This document shows, piece after piece, positions 8,827 to 18,056 of a stretch of DNA of 64,000 bases. Within the stretch, counting starts at the first letter, position 1; each line of letters starts with the position of its first letter. The notes below the pieces were generated by a model, which did not search any database, had not been told where the DNA came from, and saw only the letters and a list, made by a program, of their open reading frames with translations. Source of the DNA: Acinetobacter gyllenbergii CIP 110306 = MTCC 11365 (GTDB lineage Bacteria > Pseudomonadota > Gammaproteobacteria > Pseudomonadales > Moraxellaceae); NCBI RefSeq assembly GCF_000413855.1, contig NZ_ATGG01000016.1:62001-126000 (forward strand), written 5' to 3'. The position numbers were made by a program, and so were the translations under genes.

Positions 8827-9282
8827 CTATTCAAAGCTGTTGCGATCAATCTGATATTGTTTAAAGTACAACAAACGTTCGGCCTCACTCAAACTTTCAT
8901 CATATTGAATAATTAAATAAATATCTTTCTTGGTTAAGGGTACAGATTTTAATAGGTCTGCCAATTCAGTCACTCTAATCGCTGCGACTTCACTGGGCTG
9001 CTTGAGAATATCAGCATCTTGTTCAATAAACTTAAAATCAACGCCTTGTAAATTGAAATACACCATCACTCTTCTATTCAATGCGTCACTATCATCATAT
9101 AACACGGTCCCTGCAGGTAAAATGGTGTAGTCTGAATAGTTATCAAAACTTGATGCGATGCTTAAAGGTCTTTCCAAAACATGAATTTTAGGTGTCGCAA
9201 GGTATTTCCATAAATACAAAATGACGAGAAATTGAATCAACGTTAAAAGAATTAAAAAAGTAATCGCTATATTTTTTTTCAT
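8827..9282 (-). CDS. Membrane-anchored hypothetical protein
   Basis: A 151-aa protein with a single N-terminal transmembrane segment (residues 5-27, ITFLILLTLIQFLVILYLW) and a soluble domain, probably in the periplasm. I see no known motif. The C-terminal part is rich in Asp, Glu and Leu (SLSEAERLLYFKQYQIDRNSF). The next gene downstream in transcription order is separate. The small lipoprotein gene lies 61 bases upstream on the same strand, so the two could form a unit. Confidence 0.6.
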   Translation of the reverse strand: MKKNIAITFLILLTLIQFLVILYLWKYLATPKIHVLERPLSIASSFDNYSDYTILPAGTVLYDDSDALNRRVMVYFNLQGVDFKFIEQDADILKQPSEVAAIRVTELADLLKSVPLTKKDIYLIIQYDESLSEAERLLYFKQYQIDRNSFE

Positions 9283-9343
9283 AAATCATCTTCTATGCTC
9301 AGCTTAGAGCATCAACATCTCGCCTTGAAAATAAAGTATTTAA

Positions 9344-9607
9344 TCATGGCTTACATTGATCAAGATTTAGCATGATCATCAGTTCAACAATATCGGCCTG
9401 TGCTTTAGGTTCTCTTTTCTTTTTGAAATGATAGTCCTTCCAAACGTTCTCCCAATTCTGGTCAATAAAGTTCACCATGCATGCTTTATATGGAACGGGT
9501 GTAAGTGTTTCGACCTGCTCTAAAAACCTGTGCTTATACGACATCTTGGCTTGAGAACAGCCCAATATAAAAAGCATTACAATCAAAATAAGACTTCGAT
9601 TTCTCAT
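9344..9607 (-). CDS. Small putative lipoprotein
   Basis: An 87-aa protein with a lipoprotein signal: positively charged MRNR, hydrophobic LILIVMLFILG, then Cys at residue 17 (lipobox ILGC). The mature part contains one further pair of cysteines (CMVNF, QCKP) that could form a disulfide, and an aromatic centre (DQNWENVWKDYHF). Function unknown. It lies on the same strand just upstream of the membrane-anchored hypothetical gene. Confidence 0.6.
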   Translation of the reverse strand: MRNRSLILIVMLFILGCSQAKMSYKHRFLEQVETLTPVPYKACMVNFIDQNWENVWKDYHFKKKREPKAQADIVELMIMLNLDQCKP

Positions 9608-9722
9608 GTTTTCTCAAATCACGAAGCTTCTTCTTGCTATACTTTAAGCTACGGATTTCATTCATAACAGGCCTTAAAAGTAATTTTAATCAATGTTCAT
9701 GGATTTATTTTTGATTAAACGC

Positions 9723-10895
9723 TTAGGCCATCACTTTATCATAATGTTTTGGATTGAGTCGAAGCATCAATACCGCAACAATCACGACCATCGTTAAATG
9801 CCAGATCCATCCTGCAGCATAAGTCCCAGTCATATCATGTAATACCGCAACCCACCAAGGTGCAATTGCAGCCAATAAAAATCCACCACCTTGCATCAAG
9901 GCTGAAAGTTGTCCCGCATGTGCAGGATCAGGTAAATGGTCAAGCACCACAATCATCAACAAAGCAAAGCATCCCCCTAAACCTGCTCCTACGGTGATTG
10001 CCCAGAAATAAGGCAAAGCATCTGCCCAAAAAGCCAAGCCTGTGAAGCCAATCAGTTGCAAAATTAAAGTTAATCCTACCCAGATTCGACGATCTCGCTG
10101 TTTTCGAGATAAATAAGGTAACAGCAATGCTGCCCCTGCTTGACTCAGTGTCAACACAGCCATCAGATTTCCACTGGCCGTTGCGGCCCAACCGTGTGCT
10201 TGAAAAGCAGGTGCAAGCCAAGCCACAATCGAACTATAGCCGCCATTGATTAAACCAAAACAGCAGATCAGCAACCATGTTCTTGGCTGCTTGAACAACC
10301 GCATCACCGAAGGCATTTGTTTATGCTGCTGTGCTGTCTGAGTCACAACACACGTTGCAAAGATCAACGCCAGCAATGCAGGCAATACAAAAACAGCCAG
10401 CCCGATTTTCCAGTCACCACTGCTGTTTGTCGCTACTGGGGCAAGCAATGCCCCAAGCGCCCCCCCCCCCATTAGCGTGGCTGAATAAAGCCCCATCATC
10501 GGACTCAAATGTTCATGGAACTCTCTTTTAATCAGACTTGGGAAAGCTGCTTGGATCATAGCAACGCCAAAACCTATTACGGCAGCGGTGAAGATCAAAG
10601 CCCAGCCATGTACAGTAAAAAAGCGTAAACCGCAGCCCACGCAAATCATGACCAATGCGCCAACAATCGCGCGACGTTCACCAAACAGGTTTTGCAGAAC
10701 TGGACCAACGAAGGCGATCAGTCCCATCAATAACATTGGTACCAGGGTTAATAGCGCAATCCCTTGCAGACTCAAACCCGTAGTCGCACGAATCTGATTG
10801 GCAACAGGTCCGACACTGGTCATAAATGGCCGAAGATTTAATCCAACCAAAGCAACGGTGATGATCAACAATGATCGATGTTTGATCGCACTCAT
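9723..10895 (-). CDS. CynX/NimT-like MFS transporter
   Basis: A 390-aa major facilitator with about 12 hydrophobic segments. The opening GLNLRPFMTSVGPVANQI and GERRAIVGALVMICVGC are typical of the CynX/NimT group (cyanate or 2-nitroimidazole transporters), but the substrate of this member is unknown. The gene lies 19 bases after the deaminase gene in the same direction, suggesting co-transcription with it and the ankyrin gene. Residues MGGGALGA around 141 are encoded by a run of 11 G's, a potential hypermutable site. The weak sequence before the ATG does not decide the start. Confidence 0.85.
   Translation of the reverse strand: MSAIKHRSLLIITVALVGLNLRPFMTSVGPVANQIRATTGLSLQGIALLTLVPMLLMGLIAFVGPVLQNLFGERRAIVGALVMICVGCGLRFFTVHGWALIFTAAVIGFGVAMIQAAFPSLIKREFHEHLSPMMGLYSATLMGGGALGALLAPVATNSSGDWKIGLAVFVLPALLALIFATCVVTQTAQQHKQMPSVMRLFKQPRTWLLICCFGLINGGYSSIVAWLAPAFQAHGWAATASGNLMAVLTLSQAGAALLLPYLSRKQRDRRIWVGLTLILQLIGFTGLAFWADALPYFWAITVGAGLGGCFALLMIVVLDHLPDPAHAGQLSALMQGGGFLLAAIAPWWVAVLHDMTGTYAAGWIWHLTMVVIVAVLMLRLNPKHYDKVMA
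10460..10470 (-). repeat. G11 homopolymer inside a transporter gene
   Basis: Eleven C's on the plus strand, read as G11 in the coding strand of the CynX-like gene. It covers the third base of an ATG codon and the following Gly codons. A tract this long in a 40 percent GC genome is exceptional here; I noticed no other comparable G or C run in the window. Gain or loss of one G would shift the frame. Confidence 0.95.
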
Positions 10896-10914
10896 GGTTT
10901 TAACCGTATATCAA

Positions 10915-11376
10915 TCATGAGATAGATTTCCAATAGCCATACAAATTTGGCTTGGCTTCGATTCTTAGAGGAACATAACCAATCATCATAGACTGCTCTG
11001 CAAAAGGTTTTGCTAAATCCGCATAAATTGCTGCTGTCGATAAGCCATATGCCTCAGCATCATCATTGGAGTGTGCATAAATCACACGATTAATTCCCGC
11101 CATGCGCATGGCTGCCAAACACATGGGGCAAGGCTGCCCACTGGCGAATACAGAACAACCATCCAAACTAGCTGTTCCTAATCGTTGGCTTGCCGCGCGT
11201 ATCGCCAAAAGTTCTGCGTGTGCTGTTGGATCATTGCTTTTCAGTATTTCATTTACACCTGATGCAATCACTTGGCCATCTTTCACCAAGACTGCAGCAA
11301 ATGGTCGCCCACCTTGCTCGCAATTTTGATACGCCAGTTCAATCGCCTGACGCAGAAAATCATGATCCTGCTGCAT
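10915..11376 (-). CDS. Nucleoside/guanine deaminase family protein
   Basis: A 153-aa cytidine-deaminase-fold enzyme. Zinc ligands are visible as THAE in DPTAHAELLAIR (His ligand, catalytic Glu) and PCPMC (two Cys ligands). The length, the SYGL-type segment AYGLSTAAIYADL and the C-terminal aromatic end NLYGYWKS fit guanine deaminase (GuaD) type enzymes, which convert guanine to xanthine; tRNA-specific TadA is less likely. The start at 11376 places the ATG 1 base after the upstream ankyrin gene's stop codon, implying translational coupling. A longer frame begins inside that gene but lacks family similarity. Confidence 0.8.
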   Translation of the reverse strand: MQQDHDFLRQAIELAYQNCEQGGRPFAAVLVKDGQVIASGVNEILKSNDPTAHAELLAIRAASQRLGTASLDGCSVFASGQPCPMCLAAMRMAGINRVIYAHSNDDAEAYGLSTAAIYADLAKPFAEQSMMIGYVPLRIEAKPNLYGYWKSIS

Positions 11377-11377
11377 T

Positions 11378-12064
11378 TTAACGCTCCAATAACGTTGCTT
11401 TTGCGCCTGCACGCAATAAAGCTTTTTCGATAGTGCTATAACCACGTGCATGGGCATGCTCAAGCGCTGTAATCCCATCAGCATCAGGAATGTTGACGTT
11501 AGCACCAGCAGCAATCAACACATCAACGATCTGTTGATAAGCTTGACTACCATTACCTAAAATGATCGCCTCTAATAAAGCGGTCCAGCCCAAGTTATTG
11601 ATGTGATCGACATCAACACCTGCCTCAATTAAAGTGCGTACGGTATCGACATGACCTCGTTCAGCCGCAGGAATCAAGGCAGTGCCTCCATAGCGATTGG
11701 TACTTTTTAAATCGGCTCCATGCTGTAAGGTCAGCTTTAATATTTTTAAATAGCCACGTGCCCCTGCATAAAGATAAGGGCTGTCCTGAATTTGATCTTT
11801 GGCATTGACATCCGCACCTGCATTAATCAAGGCTTGTGCGGCATCGAGATTATTGGCACGTGTTGCAAGCATTAAAGCGGTCGAACCTGACGCATCACGT
11901 GCATCAATCTGAATATTTTGAGCGAGCAATTGCTGGATTTGTACCACATTATTCTGTGCAGCCGCCGTATGTAAGGCCTCTTCTTGCATAGCATCTCCCG
12001 AAGTTGCGTGGCTACATGCAGTCAATGCAATTGCAAATACAACAGACAAAAATGATTTGTGCAT
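11378..12064 (-). CDS. Ankyrin-repeat lipoprotein
   Basis: A 228-aa protein with a lipoprotein signal (MHKSFLSVVFAIALTAC, lipobox LTAC) followed by about five ankyrin repeats. Repeat cores such as DARDASGSTALMLATRANN, GADVNAKDQIQDSPYLYAGA and GADLKSTNRYGGTALIPAAE are evident. Ankyrin repeats bind proteins; periplasmic lipoproteins of this kind are known, but their partners are mostly unknown. The start at 12064 is supported by GGAGG 5 bases upstream; that site overlaps an alternative ATG at 12076. Coupled to the deaminase gene and probably the transporter. Confidence 0.85.
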   Translation of the reverse strand: MHKSFLSVVFAIALTACSHATSGDAMQEEALHTAAAQNNVVQIQQLLAQNIQIDARDASGSTALMLATRANNLDAAQALINAGADVNAKDQIQDSPYLYAGARGYLKILKLTLQHGADLKSTNRYGGTALIPAAERGHVDTVRTLIEAGVDVDHINNLGWTALLEAIILGNGSQAYQQIVDVLIAAGANVNIPDADGITALEHAHARGYSTIEKALLRAGAKATLLER

Positions 12065-12231
12065 AGAACCCTCCATGGATCAGCCTTGTTTGACAGGTGA
12101 GAAATAGAATCTGTGTTTAGCATAATCAGCTTTATTGCTATTTAAAAATTAAATTATTTAATGAAATGCATTAAGATTATGAATACAAAGTTCAATCTCA
12201 TTTCAAACTTCGGTTTTCTGAGTATTTCGAT

Positions 12232-13089
12232 ATGTTTGATCCACGTTTACTCCGCGCCTTTGTCAGTATCTTTGACGCAGGCAGCTTTACCTTAGCTGCC
12301 GAGCGCTTGCATATGACCCAATCCACAATCAGCCAACAACTCGCTAGATTGGAAGAGTCTGTGGGTAAGAGCTTGATTGACCGTAATTCGCGCCCCTTAC
12401 AACTGACCAATTCAGGTGAATATCTGATTAGCTATGCACGGCGGATTTTGGCCTTGCAACACGAAGCACTAACCGTTTTGGGTGATCCTTCAGGTACGAT
12501 TCCCATTCGGATTGGTTTACCAGAAGATATTATGAATACAGATATGGCTTTGGCTTTAAGTGCTTTTAGCAAACAACACCGTACTGTTCGACTGGATGTG
12601 ACCGCTGGACTCAGCCGTGATTTGATGGAACGTTATCGCAATGCACAACTTGATATTGTGATCGTTAAAGAAACAGCGGCCAGTTCAGACCATCATGCCA
12701 GTTTCCCCGAAGAAATGGCTTGGTTTGAAAGTATCGATCATGGCGGGGATTGGTCTGATCCACTACCCTTGGTGACCTTCCCACAAGGTGGGCTCTATCG
12801 TGATGAAATGTTTGAAGCGATTGAACGTAACCGCCTACATGGCTATATCGCCTTTACCAGCAACAGTTTAGCCAGCGTATTGGTCGGGGTTGAAACAGGT
12901 CTCGGTTTATCACTTTTGCCCGTTGCCACCACCACAGGTCATCGGGTACGGGAATATTTACCTTTGGGTAAGGCACAAGCCATGACCGTTTCCATCTATG
13001 CGTGGGATAAAGAAGGACTGGTCGCAATTCTATTGCAGCAGATGACCACGGTGCTGCAACATCGCTTTGAACAAAGCAAAGCCGAATGA
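12232..13089 (+). CDS. LysR-family transcriptional regulator
   Basis: A 285-aa LysR regulator. The N-terminal winged helix-turn-helix spans about residues 5-65 (FDAGSFTLAAERLHMTQSTISQQLARLE), and the rest is the substrate-binding-like effector domain. The regulated gene is uncertain. It is divergent from the ankyrin-deaminase-transporter unit, with a 167-base gap that could hold shared operators, and this arrangement is the usual one for LysR targets. The hydrolase gene downstream is 182 bases away on the same strand. Confidence 0.9.
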   Translation: MFDPRLLRAFVSIFDAGSFTLAAERLHMTQSTISQQLARLEESVGKSLIDRNSRPLQLTNSGEYLISYARRILALQHEALTVLGDPSGTIPIRIGLPEDIMNTDMALALSAFSKQHRTVRLDVTAGLSRDLMERYRNAQLDIVIVKETAASSDHHASFPEEMAWFESIDHGGDWSDPLPLVTFPQGGLYRDEMFEAIERNRLHGYIAFTSNSLASVLVGVETGLGLSLLPVATTTGHRVREYLPLGKAQAMTVSIYAWDKEGLVAILLQQMTTVLQHRFEQSKAE

Positions 13090-13271
13090 TTAAACAGAAA
13101 TACCCGCTCAATCTTGCAATCAACCGTCTTTAAGTGCCAAGTCATATGCTGCATGTGCCAAAAATATATGCCATGGCACAACAAGTTAAATTCCATCCTC
13201 TACTGTCAAGACTATGCCTATAGCGCTGATTACTATCAATTGAAATAGACATCTTTGATAAGTAGGTCAGC

Positions 13272-14135
13272 ATGGCAAAACAGACAGAAAAACGATACAG
13301 CCAGTATTGTCGTAATAACCTGATTTTTAATGTGATTGATTCGGGGCCAATCGATGGTAAACCTGTCATTCTATTACATGGTTTTCCTGAAACCGCACAC
13401 AGTTGGCAAGCCACCAGTACCATTCTCAATCAGCAGAACTTTCGAACCTTTGCCATTGAACAACGTGGCTACAGCTTAGCAGCCTCTCCCAAGGGTCGTT
13501 TTCAGTATGCAATTGCGGAACTGGTTGCCGATGTCAAAACTTTCATCGATTTATTAGGGCAACCCGTCTATGTGATAGGTCATGATTGGGGTTCAATTGT
13601 GGCCTGTGAATTGGCCCAACAATATCCCAATCTAGTCAAACATTTGACTTTGGTTTCAGTACCACATACAGGTGCGTTTTTAAAATCCATGCTCAGCAGT
13701 ACGCAAATTTTCACCTCCTACTATATTGGCTTTTTCCAGCTGCCCTTGATTCCTGAATTGCTGTTTAAAAGAGCCAAATCACTGAGCCAGTTATTGCTGA
13801 AAAATTCAGGGATGAATACGGAACAAATCAGAGATTTTCAGCAGCATTTCATTCAAGAAAACCGTATCGGCACAGCCATTAACTGGTATCGCAGTATGCC
13901 TTTGGCGCCTATTGGCTCCAGCTTTAAAAAGGTAAAAGTCCCCACCCTATTTATTTGGGGCAATAAAGATATTGCGGTTGGCAAAAAAAGTGCACAGCTG
14001 AATAAACAGTTTTTTACGGGTCAATATCAAGAAATCTATCTAGATGCCACGCATTGGATTCCTGCCCAGAATGCCGAGCAACTCAGCCATTATTTTATCA
14101 ATGCCGTGAATGAGGGAGAACACCATGCATCCTAA
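13272..14135 (+). CDS. Alpha/beta hydrolase, epoxide-hydrolase/dehalogenase-like
   Basis: A 287-aa hydrolase. HGFPETAHSW near residue 36 is the oxyanion motif, GHDWGS near residue 105 puts Asp at the nucleophile position as in epoxide hydrolases and haloalkane dehalogenases, and DATHWIPA near residue 260 carries the His. The substrate is unknown. The stop overlaps the start of the next gene by 11 bases, so translation is coupled. With the convergent flavin monooxygenase it forms a group often seen around Baeyer-Villiger oxidation in environmental bacteria. Confidence 0.85.
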   Translation: MAKQTEKRYSQYCRNNLIFNVIDSGPIDGKPVILLHGFPETAHSWQATSTILNQQNFRTFAIEQRGYSLAASPKGRFQYAIAELVADVKTFIDLLGQPVYVIGHDWGSIVACELAQQYPNLVKHLTLVSVPHTGAFLKSMLSSTQIFTSYYIGFFQLPLIPELLFKRAKSLSQLLLKNSGMNTEQIRDFQQHFIQENRIGTAINWYRSMPLAPIGSSFKKVKVPTLFIWGNKDIAVGKKSAQLNKQFFTGQYQEIYLDATHWIPAQNAEQLSHYFINAVNEGEHHAS

Positions 14136-15054
14136 ACAACGACTGGAAAATCACTATCTTGAGCAACGCCGTGTGCAATTCGATTTTAGCCATACGCCCG
14201 AGCATTGGATCTATGACAATCCTTTTGCCACTCATTTAATTAATGCAGTTCATTTAATTTTACCTGTGGGTGAACTTTGGATGTGCCGTTCTTTTAATGA
14301 AGCCTTGCCTTATGTCCGCGATGAAAAGCTACGTGCCGATGTAAAAGGTTTTGTCCATCAAGAAGCGCACCATGCCTCCGCTCATAAAGTCGCTCAAGAC
14401 TATTTACGCCACTATGATTATGAGATTGATGAATTTCTTCTCTCTCTAGACAGCATGTTTAAACAAATCAATACAGCACCATTTGGCTTAACCCTTTCCA
14501 AAAATCTAGAATATCGTTGGCTAACCATTCGCGTAGGTATTGCTGCTGCGGTTGAGCACTTCACCACCATGTTAGGCACGTGGTGTCTCGATGACCAACC
14601 ATGGCAAAATAAAACTGCTGATGAAATGATGGCGGATTTAATGACTTGGCATCTGGCTGAAGAAGTTGAACACCGCAGCGTGGCGTTCGATCTATATATG
14701 CATTTATGCGGCGAAAATAACAAAGCCTTTGCCTATCTGCAACGCCAAACGATTATGTTGGCTATTGCTCCACTATTCACCTTTGCCATTTATCATTGCT
14801 TTAAGAAACTGGCGCAACAAGACCAGCATGCCCATCCTTATCAAAACTACGGACTGATTCGGGCGTTAAGGCACACAGCGATTGAAAACGCCCGTAGCAA
14901 ACAAGTACCCAGTTTTTTCGCGATGATTTCTAGCTTAAGACATTGGGTTAAACCCAGCTATCACCCATTTTATGAAGGTGATACCAACAAAGCCTTACAG
15001 GTGTTAAACCACTCTCCTGCCGTTAAAGCCTTAACCAAACTTCGCGCTAGTTAA
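14125..15054 (+). CDS. Metal-dependent hydrolase of the PF10118 type
   Basis: A 309-aa protein with ferritin-like helices carrying His/Glu pairs: QEAHHASAHK near residue 85 and HLAEEVEHRSVAFD near residue 170. These are the hallmarks of the predicted metal-dependent hydrolase family PF10118, whose reaction is not established. A hydrophobic stretch near residue 205 (TIMLAIAPLFTFAIYH) suggests membrane contact. The start at 14125 has AGGGAG 6 bases upstream; the ATG at 14110 overlaps that site. The gene is coupled to the preceding hydrolase. Confidence 0.8.
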   Translation: MHPKQRLENHYLEQRRVQFDFSHTPEHWIYDNPFATHLINAVHLILPVGELWMCRSFNEALPYVRDEKLRADVKGFVHQEAHHASAHKVAQDYLRHYDYEIDEFLLSLDSMFKQINTAPFGLTLSKNLEYRWLTIRVGIAAAVEHFTTMLGTWCLDDQPWQNKTADEMMADLMTWHLAEEVEHRSVAFDLYMHLCGENNKAFAYLQRQTIMLAIAPLFTFAIYHCFKKLAQQDQHAHPYQNYGLIRALRHTAIENARSKQVPSFFAMISSLRHWVKPSYHPFYEGDTNKALQVLNHSPAVKALTKLRAS

Positions 15055-15075
15055 TATCTAAAATCTTCCTCTTTT

Positions 15076-15099
15076 AGGCACATGATGTGCCTTTTTTTT
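15076..15099 (+). terminator. Terminator of the hydrolase pair
   Basis: Stem AGGCAC/GTGCCT with loop ATGAT, followed by eight T's on the plus strand. Confidence 0.9.
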
Positions 15100-15122
15100 A
15101 TTTTCGAGAAAAACAGACATAA

Positions 15123-15148
15123 AAAAGCCTTATTTATATAAGGCTTTT
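15123..15148 (-). terminator. Terminator of the flavin monooxygenase gene
   Basis: Stem AAAAGCCTTAT/ATAAGGCTTTT with a 4-base loop, just past the stop codon at 15159. It is symmetrical and may work in both directions. Confidence 0.8.
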
Positions 15149-15158
15149 AATTACGGTT

Positions 15159-16640
15159 TTAGCGATAAAAGCGATAACTATAGCTATCGAATTCTGTCAT
15201 ATCTTTTTTCATGTACTGCATCGTCCACGGATAATTCGCCACATTCACTTGCTGAGCATCCAAATAATAACTGGCACAGCCACCTTGATTAAACACAGTT
15301 CCATTCAACTTATTTTGCAGTTTTTGATTATATTGATCATCCGCAAAAGTAGAGATTTCAAAACTGCTTAAGTGATTGTCCAAGACAAACCGTATGGCTT
15401 TCACTGCATAATCAATCTGGTTTTCAGCTGCACTAATTAAGGAGTTATAACTAATACTATTGGGACCAAGCAACATAAAGGCATTGGGTAGATCTTTCAC
15501 CACACAGCCTTTATAGGCCTGTACTGTATTTTTTTGCCAGACATCATCTAACAACACACCTGTTTTGGTTAGAATCCGTTTGGCAATCGGCGGTTTTGCC
15601 ACCTCAAAACCGGTACTCCAAACAATGATGTCCAAAGGAATTTCTTGACCATCTACTAGAATACCTTTTGCGGTGATTTCCTTCACGCCTTGATCGATCA
15701 GCTCCACATTTTGGGCAGCGAGTGCAGGATAATAGGTATTTGAAAATAAAATCCGCTTACATCCCAAAGTAAATTTTGGTCTGACTTTCTCTCGTAATGC
15801 TGGATCTTGAATCTGATAGTGCATCCAGTGAATCAGCCCCTTACCTAAAGCCTCCAAGGTTTTTGGTTGATTGACACTGGAACTGAACATATCCATAGAC
15901 ACGCTGGTCAATTTGCGTAGAGAGTGCATGGTAAATGGCACTTTTTGCTGAACGTTTTTAGATGCATCATGCAGCACCAGATTCGGTTTTGGAATCACCC
16001 ATGGCGCGGTGCGTTGAAACACATAAAGTTGTTTCACAATTGGTTGAATCGCAGGAATAATCTGTATCGCCGATGCCCCCGTTCCAATCACGGCGACACG
16101 TTTATTACTTAAATCAACCGCATGATTCCATTGCGCGGAATGGAAGACCTCACCTTTAAAACGATTTAACCCTTTTACAGTCGGCATGGTCGGCTCACTC
16201 AACGGACCAACCGCAAAAAAGACAAAGCGTGCCTGATAGATGCCTTGATTGGTCTCAATTTGCCAACACTGTTGCTCATGCGACCATGAGGCTTGCTGTA
16301 ATTCGGTATTAAACAGAATATGCTGATCCAGCTTAAAGCGCTTGCTGACATCTTGAATATACTGCTGGATCTCTTTTTGTTTCGCGAAAATATGACTCCA
16401 GTTTGGATTCGGTGCGAATGAATAGGAATAAATCGAAGATGGCACATCACACTCGCAACCTGGATAGGTATTTTCCCGCCAAACACCACCCACTTCATGT
16501 GATTTTTCGACCATAATAAAGTTATTGATATTTTGCTGTTTCAGTTTAATCCCAGCGGCAATTCCAGAAAAACCAGCCCCGATAATCACTACATCAAATT
16601 GATGATTATTTACTACCACATCCTGCTTTAAATCTGACAT
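15159..16640 (-). CDS. Baeyer-Villiger-type flavin monooxygenase
   Basis: A 493-aa class B flavoprotein monooxygenase. The FAD site GAGFSGIAAG lies at the N-terminus, the NADPH site GTGASAIQI near residue 185, and between them the fingerprint FKGEVFHSAQWN matches FxGxxxHxxxW with Asn in place of the usual Pro or Asp. Such enzymes insert oxygen next to a ketone to form an ester or lactone, using NADPH and O2 in the cytoplasm; the substrate is unknown. GGAG precedes the ATG at 16640. The divergent AraC gene is the likely regulator, and the convergent esterase-like pair could hydrolyse the product. Confidence 0.88.
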   Translation of the reverse strand: MSDLKQDVVVNNHQFDVVIIGAGFSGIAAGIKLKQQNINNFIMVEKSHEVGGVWRENTYPGCECDVPSSIYSYSFAPNPNWSHIFAKQKEIQQYIQDVSKRFKLDQHILFNTELQQASWSHEQQCWQIETNQGIYQARFVFFAVGPLSEPTMPTVKGLNRFKGEVFHSAQWNHAVDLSNKRVAVIGTGASAIQIIPAIQPIVKQLYVFQRTAPWVIPKPNLVLHDASKNVQQKVPFTMHSLRKLTSVSMDMFSSSVNQPKTLEALGKGLIHWMHYQIQDPALREKVRPKFTLGCKRILFSNTYYPALAAQNVELIDQGVKEITAKGILVDGQEIPLDIIVWSTGFEVAKPPIAKRILTKTGVLLDDVWQKNTVQAYKGCVVKDLPNAFMLLGPNSISYNSLISAAENQIDYAVKAIRFVLDNHLSSFEISTFADDQYNQKLQNKLNGTVFNQGGCASYYLDAQQVNVANYPWTMQYMKKDMTEFDSYSYRFYR

Positions 16641-16969
16641 TTTCCACTCCAAAATATAAAAATCTTGTCAGTTCAACCCATTCATAAATCAACAAATTTA
16701 TAAACAGACCTATCTGTGGAAAATAATTTGATTGTCCAATAAAGACTTGACCGTCAATGCCAGATTAAAATAATCAAAGTCAAATGAATGAACTACACTC
16801 AAATCATGTCTTATTCTATTGATTATTAATGAGAGATTTTGAGATCAAAGCTCATGATTCTGTCCCTTGATGATACAAAAACTTTGAATTGAATCGGCTA
16901 AGATAAAGCGGTAGATCGACAACGTTATCGCCACGATGATTTATCTATAATTGGGTTAAAGGATTTGAC
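16641..16969. other. Divergent control region, monooxygenase/AraC regulator
   Basis: No gene lies in these 329 AT-rich bases between two divergent starts. It should contain both promoters and the AraC binding sites. I see no clear repeat pair that I could defend as an operator. Confidence 0.5.
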
Positions 16970-17986
16970 TTGAAAACTAGTAGAGCAATTATGACTGAAA
17001 TTCCAAGTATTCCATCGGTGCTGTTAGAACTCATCGACAAATATCTACAACAACAAAATATTTCGAATCATCAGCTCAATGAACTTGCGCAGCAGTATGC
17101 CAATCAGCCAAGAATGCCATTACACAAATGGTGGAATCTGCTCGAAGAAATCTACCAGCAACACCCAACACCTGTTTTGGGACATTATATTGGTGAACTA
17201 TCGGAACCTCACCATATTCATATTTTAGGTTACTTGGCCTTATCCAGCCCTAATCTACTCAGCTTTTTGAATTGTTTTAAGAATTTCCAACCCCTTTTGC
17301 AAAACTCTGCTTCATTTTCGATTGTGCAGAAAGAAGATCGTTTTTGTATGTGCTGGACGCCCGTGGTACATAAAAATTCTCAGCTTTCCAATGAGGTTCT
17401 ACTTTCAGGCGTATTGAGTACCATCCGAAAAATTTTACATCGACCAAGTATTCAGCCCTTAAAGATTGAGTTCTCGGCTATTGCGCCTGCGGATACTACA
17501 CCTTACCCACAGGTCTATGGCTGCCCCGTCAGTTTTGATGCTGATGTGTTAAAATTATGGCTACCACTCGAAATTCTTTATCTTCCTGTTCCAAGTCATG
17601 ATCCGCATCTTAAAAAACTGTTGGATCAACAGGCAGAAGCACTCCTCAAAAGCATTCCAAATCCTGATACTTTCTTAAAAGATTTACAGCGAATGATTGT
17701 GAATATGCTCAAGATTGGTGAACCCTCGGCGGAGCATATTGCCAAACAGATGAATCTGTCGTTAAGAAGCTTTTATCGTAAGCTGAGCGGTTATAACCTG
17801 CAGTATAGTGATCTCGTAAAAAGCATTCGTTTAGAACTGGCAAAAAGCTATTTGGTCAAATCCGAATTGTCACTCACTGAAATTGCACTGTTACTCGGCT
17901 ATGCTGAACAAAGTGCCTTTAGCCGTGCCTTTAAACAGTGGGAAAATCAGACCCCGTCAGAATATCGGAAAAACCATCTCAACTAA
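16970..17986 (+). CDS. AraC-family regulator
   Basis: A 338-aa regulator with the arabinose-binding-like N-terminal domain of the OruR/ArgR group and a C-terminal AraC DNA-binding domain (about residues 240-335). Two helix-turn-helix motifs are visible: SAEHIAKQMNLSLRSFYRKL and LTEIALLLGYAEQSAFSRAFKQW. A TTG start at 16970 has AAAGGA 6 bases upstream; the ATG at 16991 has only a weak site, so the TTG is preferred but not certain. Divergent from the monooxygenase, which it probably activates. Confidence 0.88.
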   Translation: MKTSRAIMTEIPSIPSVLLELIDKYLQQQNISNHQLNELAQQYANQPRMPLHKWWNLLEEIYQQHPTPVLGHYIGELSEPHHIHILGYLALSSPNLLSFLNCFKNFQPLLQNSASFSIVQKEDRFCMCWTPVVHKNSQLSNEVLLSGVLSTIRKILHRPSIQPLKIEFSAIAPADTTPYPQVYGCPVSFDADVLKLWLPLEILYLPVPSHDPHLKKLLDQQAEALLKSIPNPDTFLKDLQRMIVNMLKIGEPSAEHIAKQMNLSLRSFYRKLSGYNLQYSDLVKSIRLELAKSYLVKSELSLTEIALLLGYAEQSAFSRAFKQWENQTPSEYRKNHLN

Positions 17987-18056
17987 AAGCCGCTTAAAAG
18001 CAAAAGGAGCGAATCATCGACATGACTCCCCCCTTCAAAAAGTCTTGATTTAAAAT

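Noticed and set aside
11377..11514. 46-residue N-terminal extension of the deaminase
   Set aside because: It overlaps the ankyrin gene and shows no deaminase similarity; the ATG at 11376 right after that gene's stop fits coupled translation.
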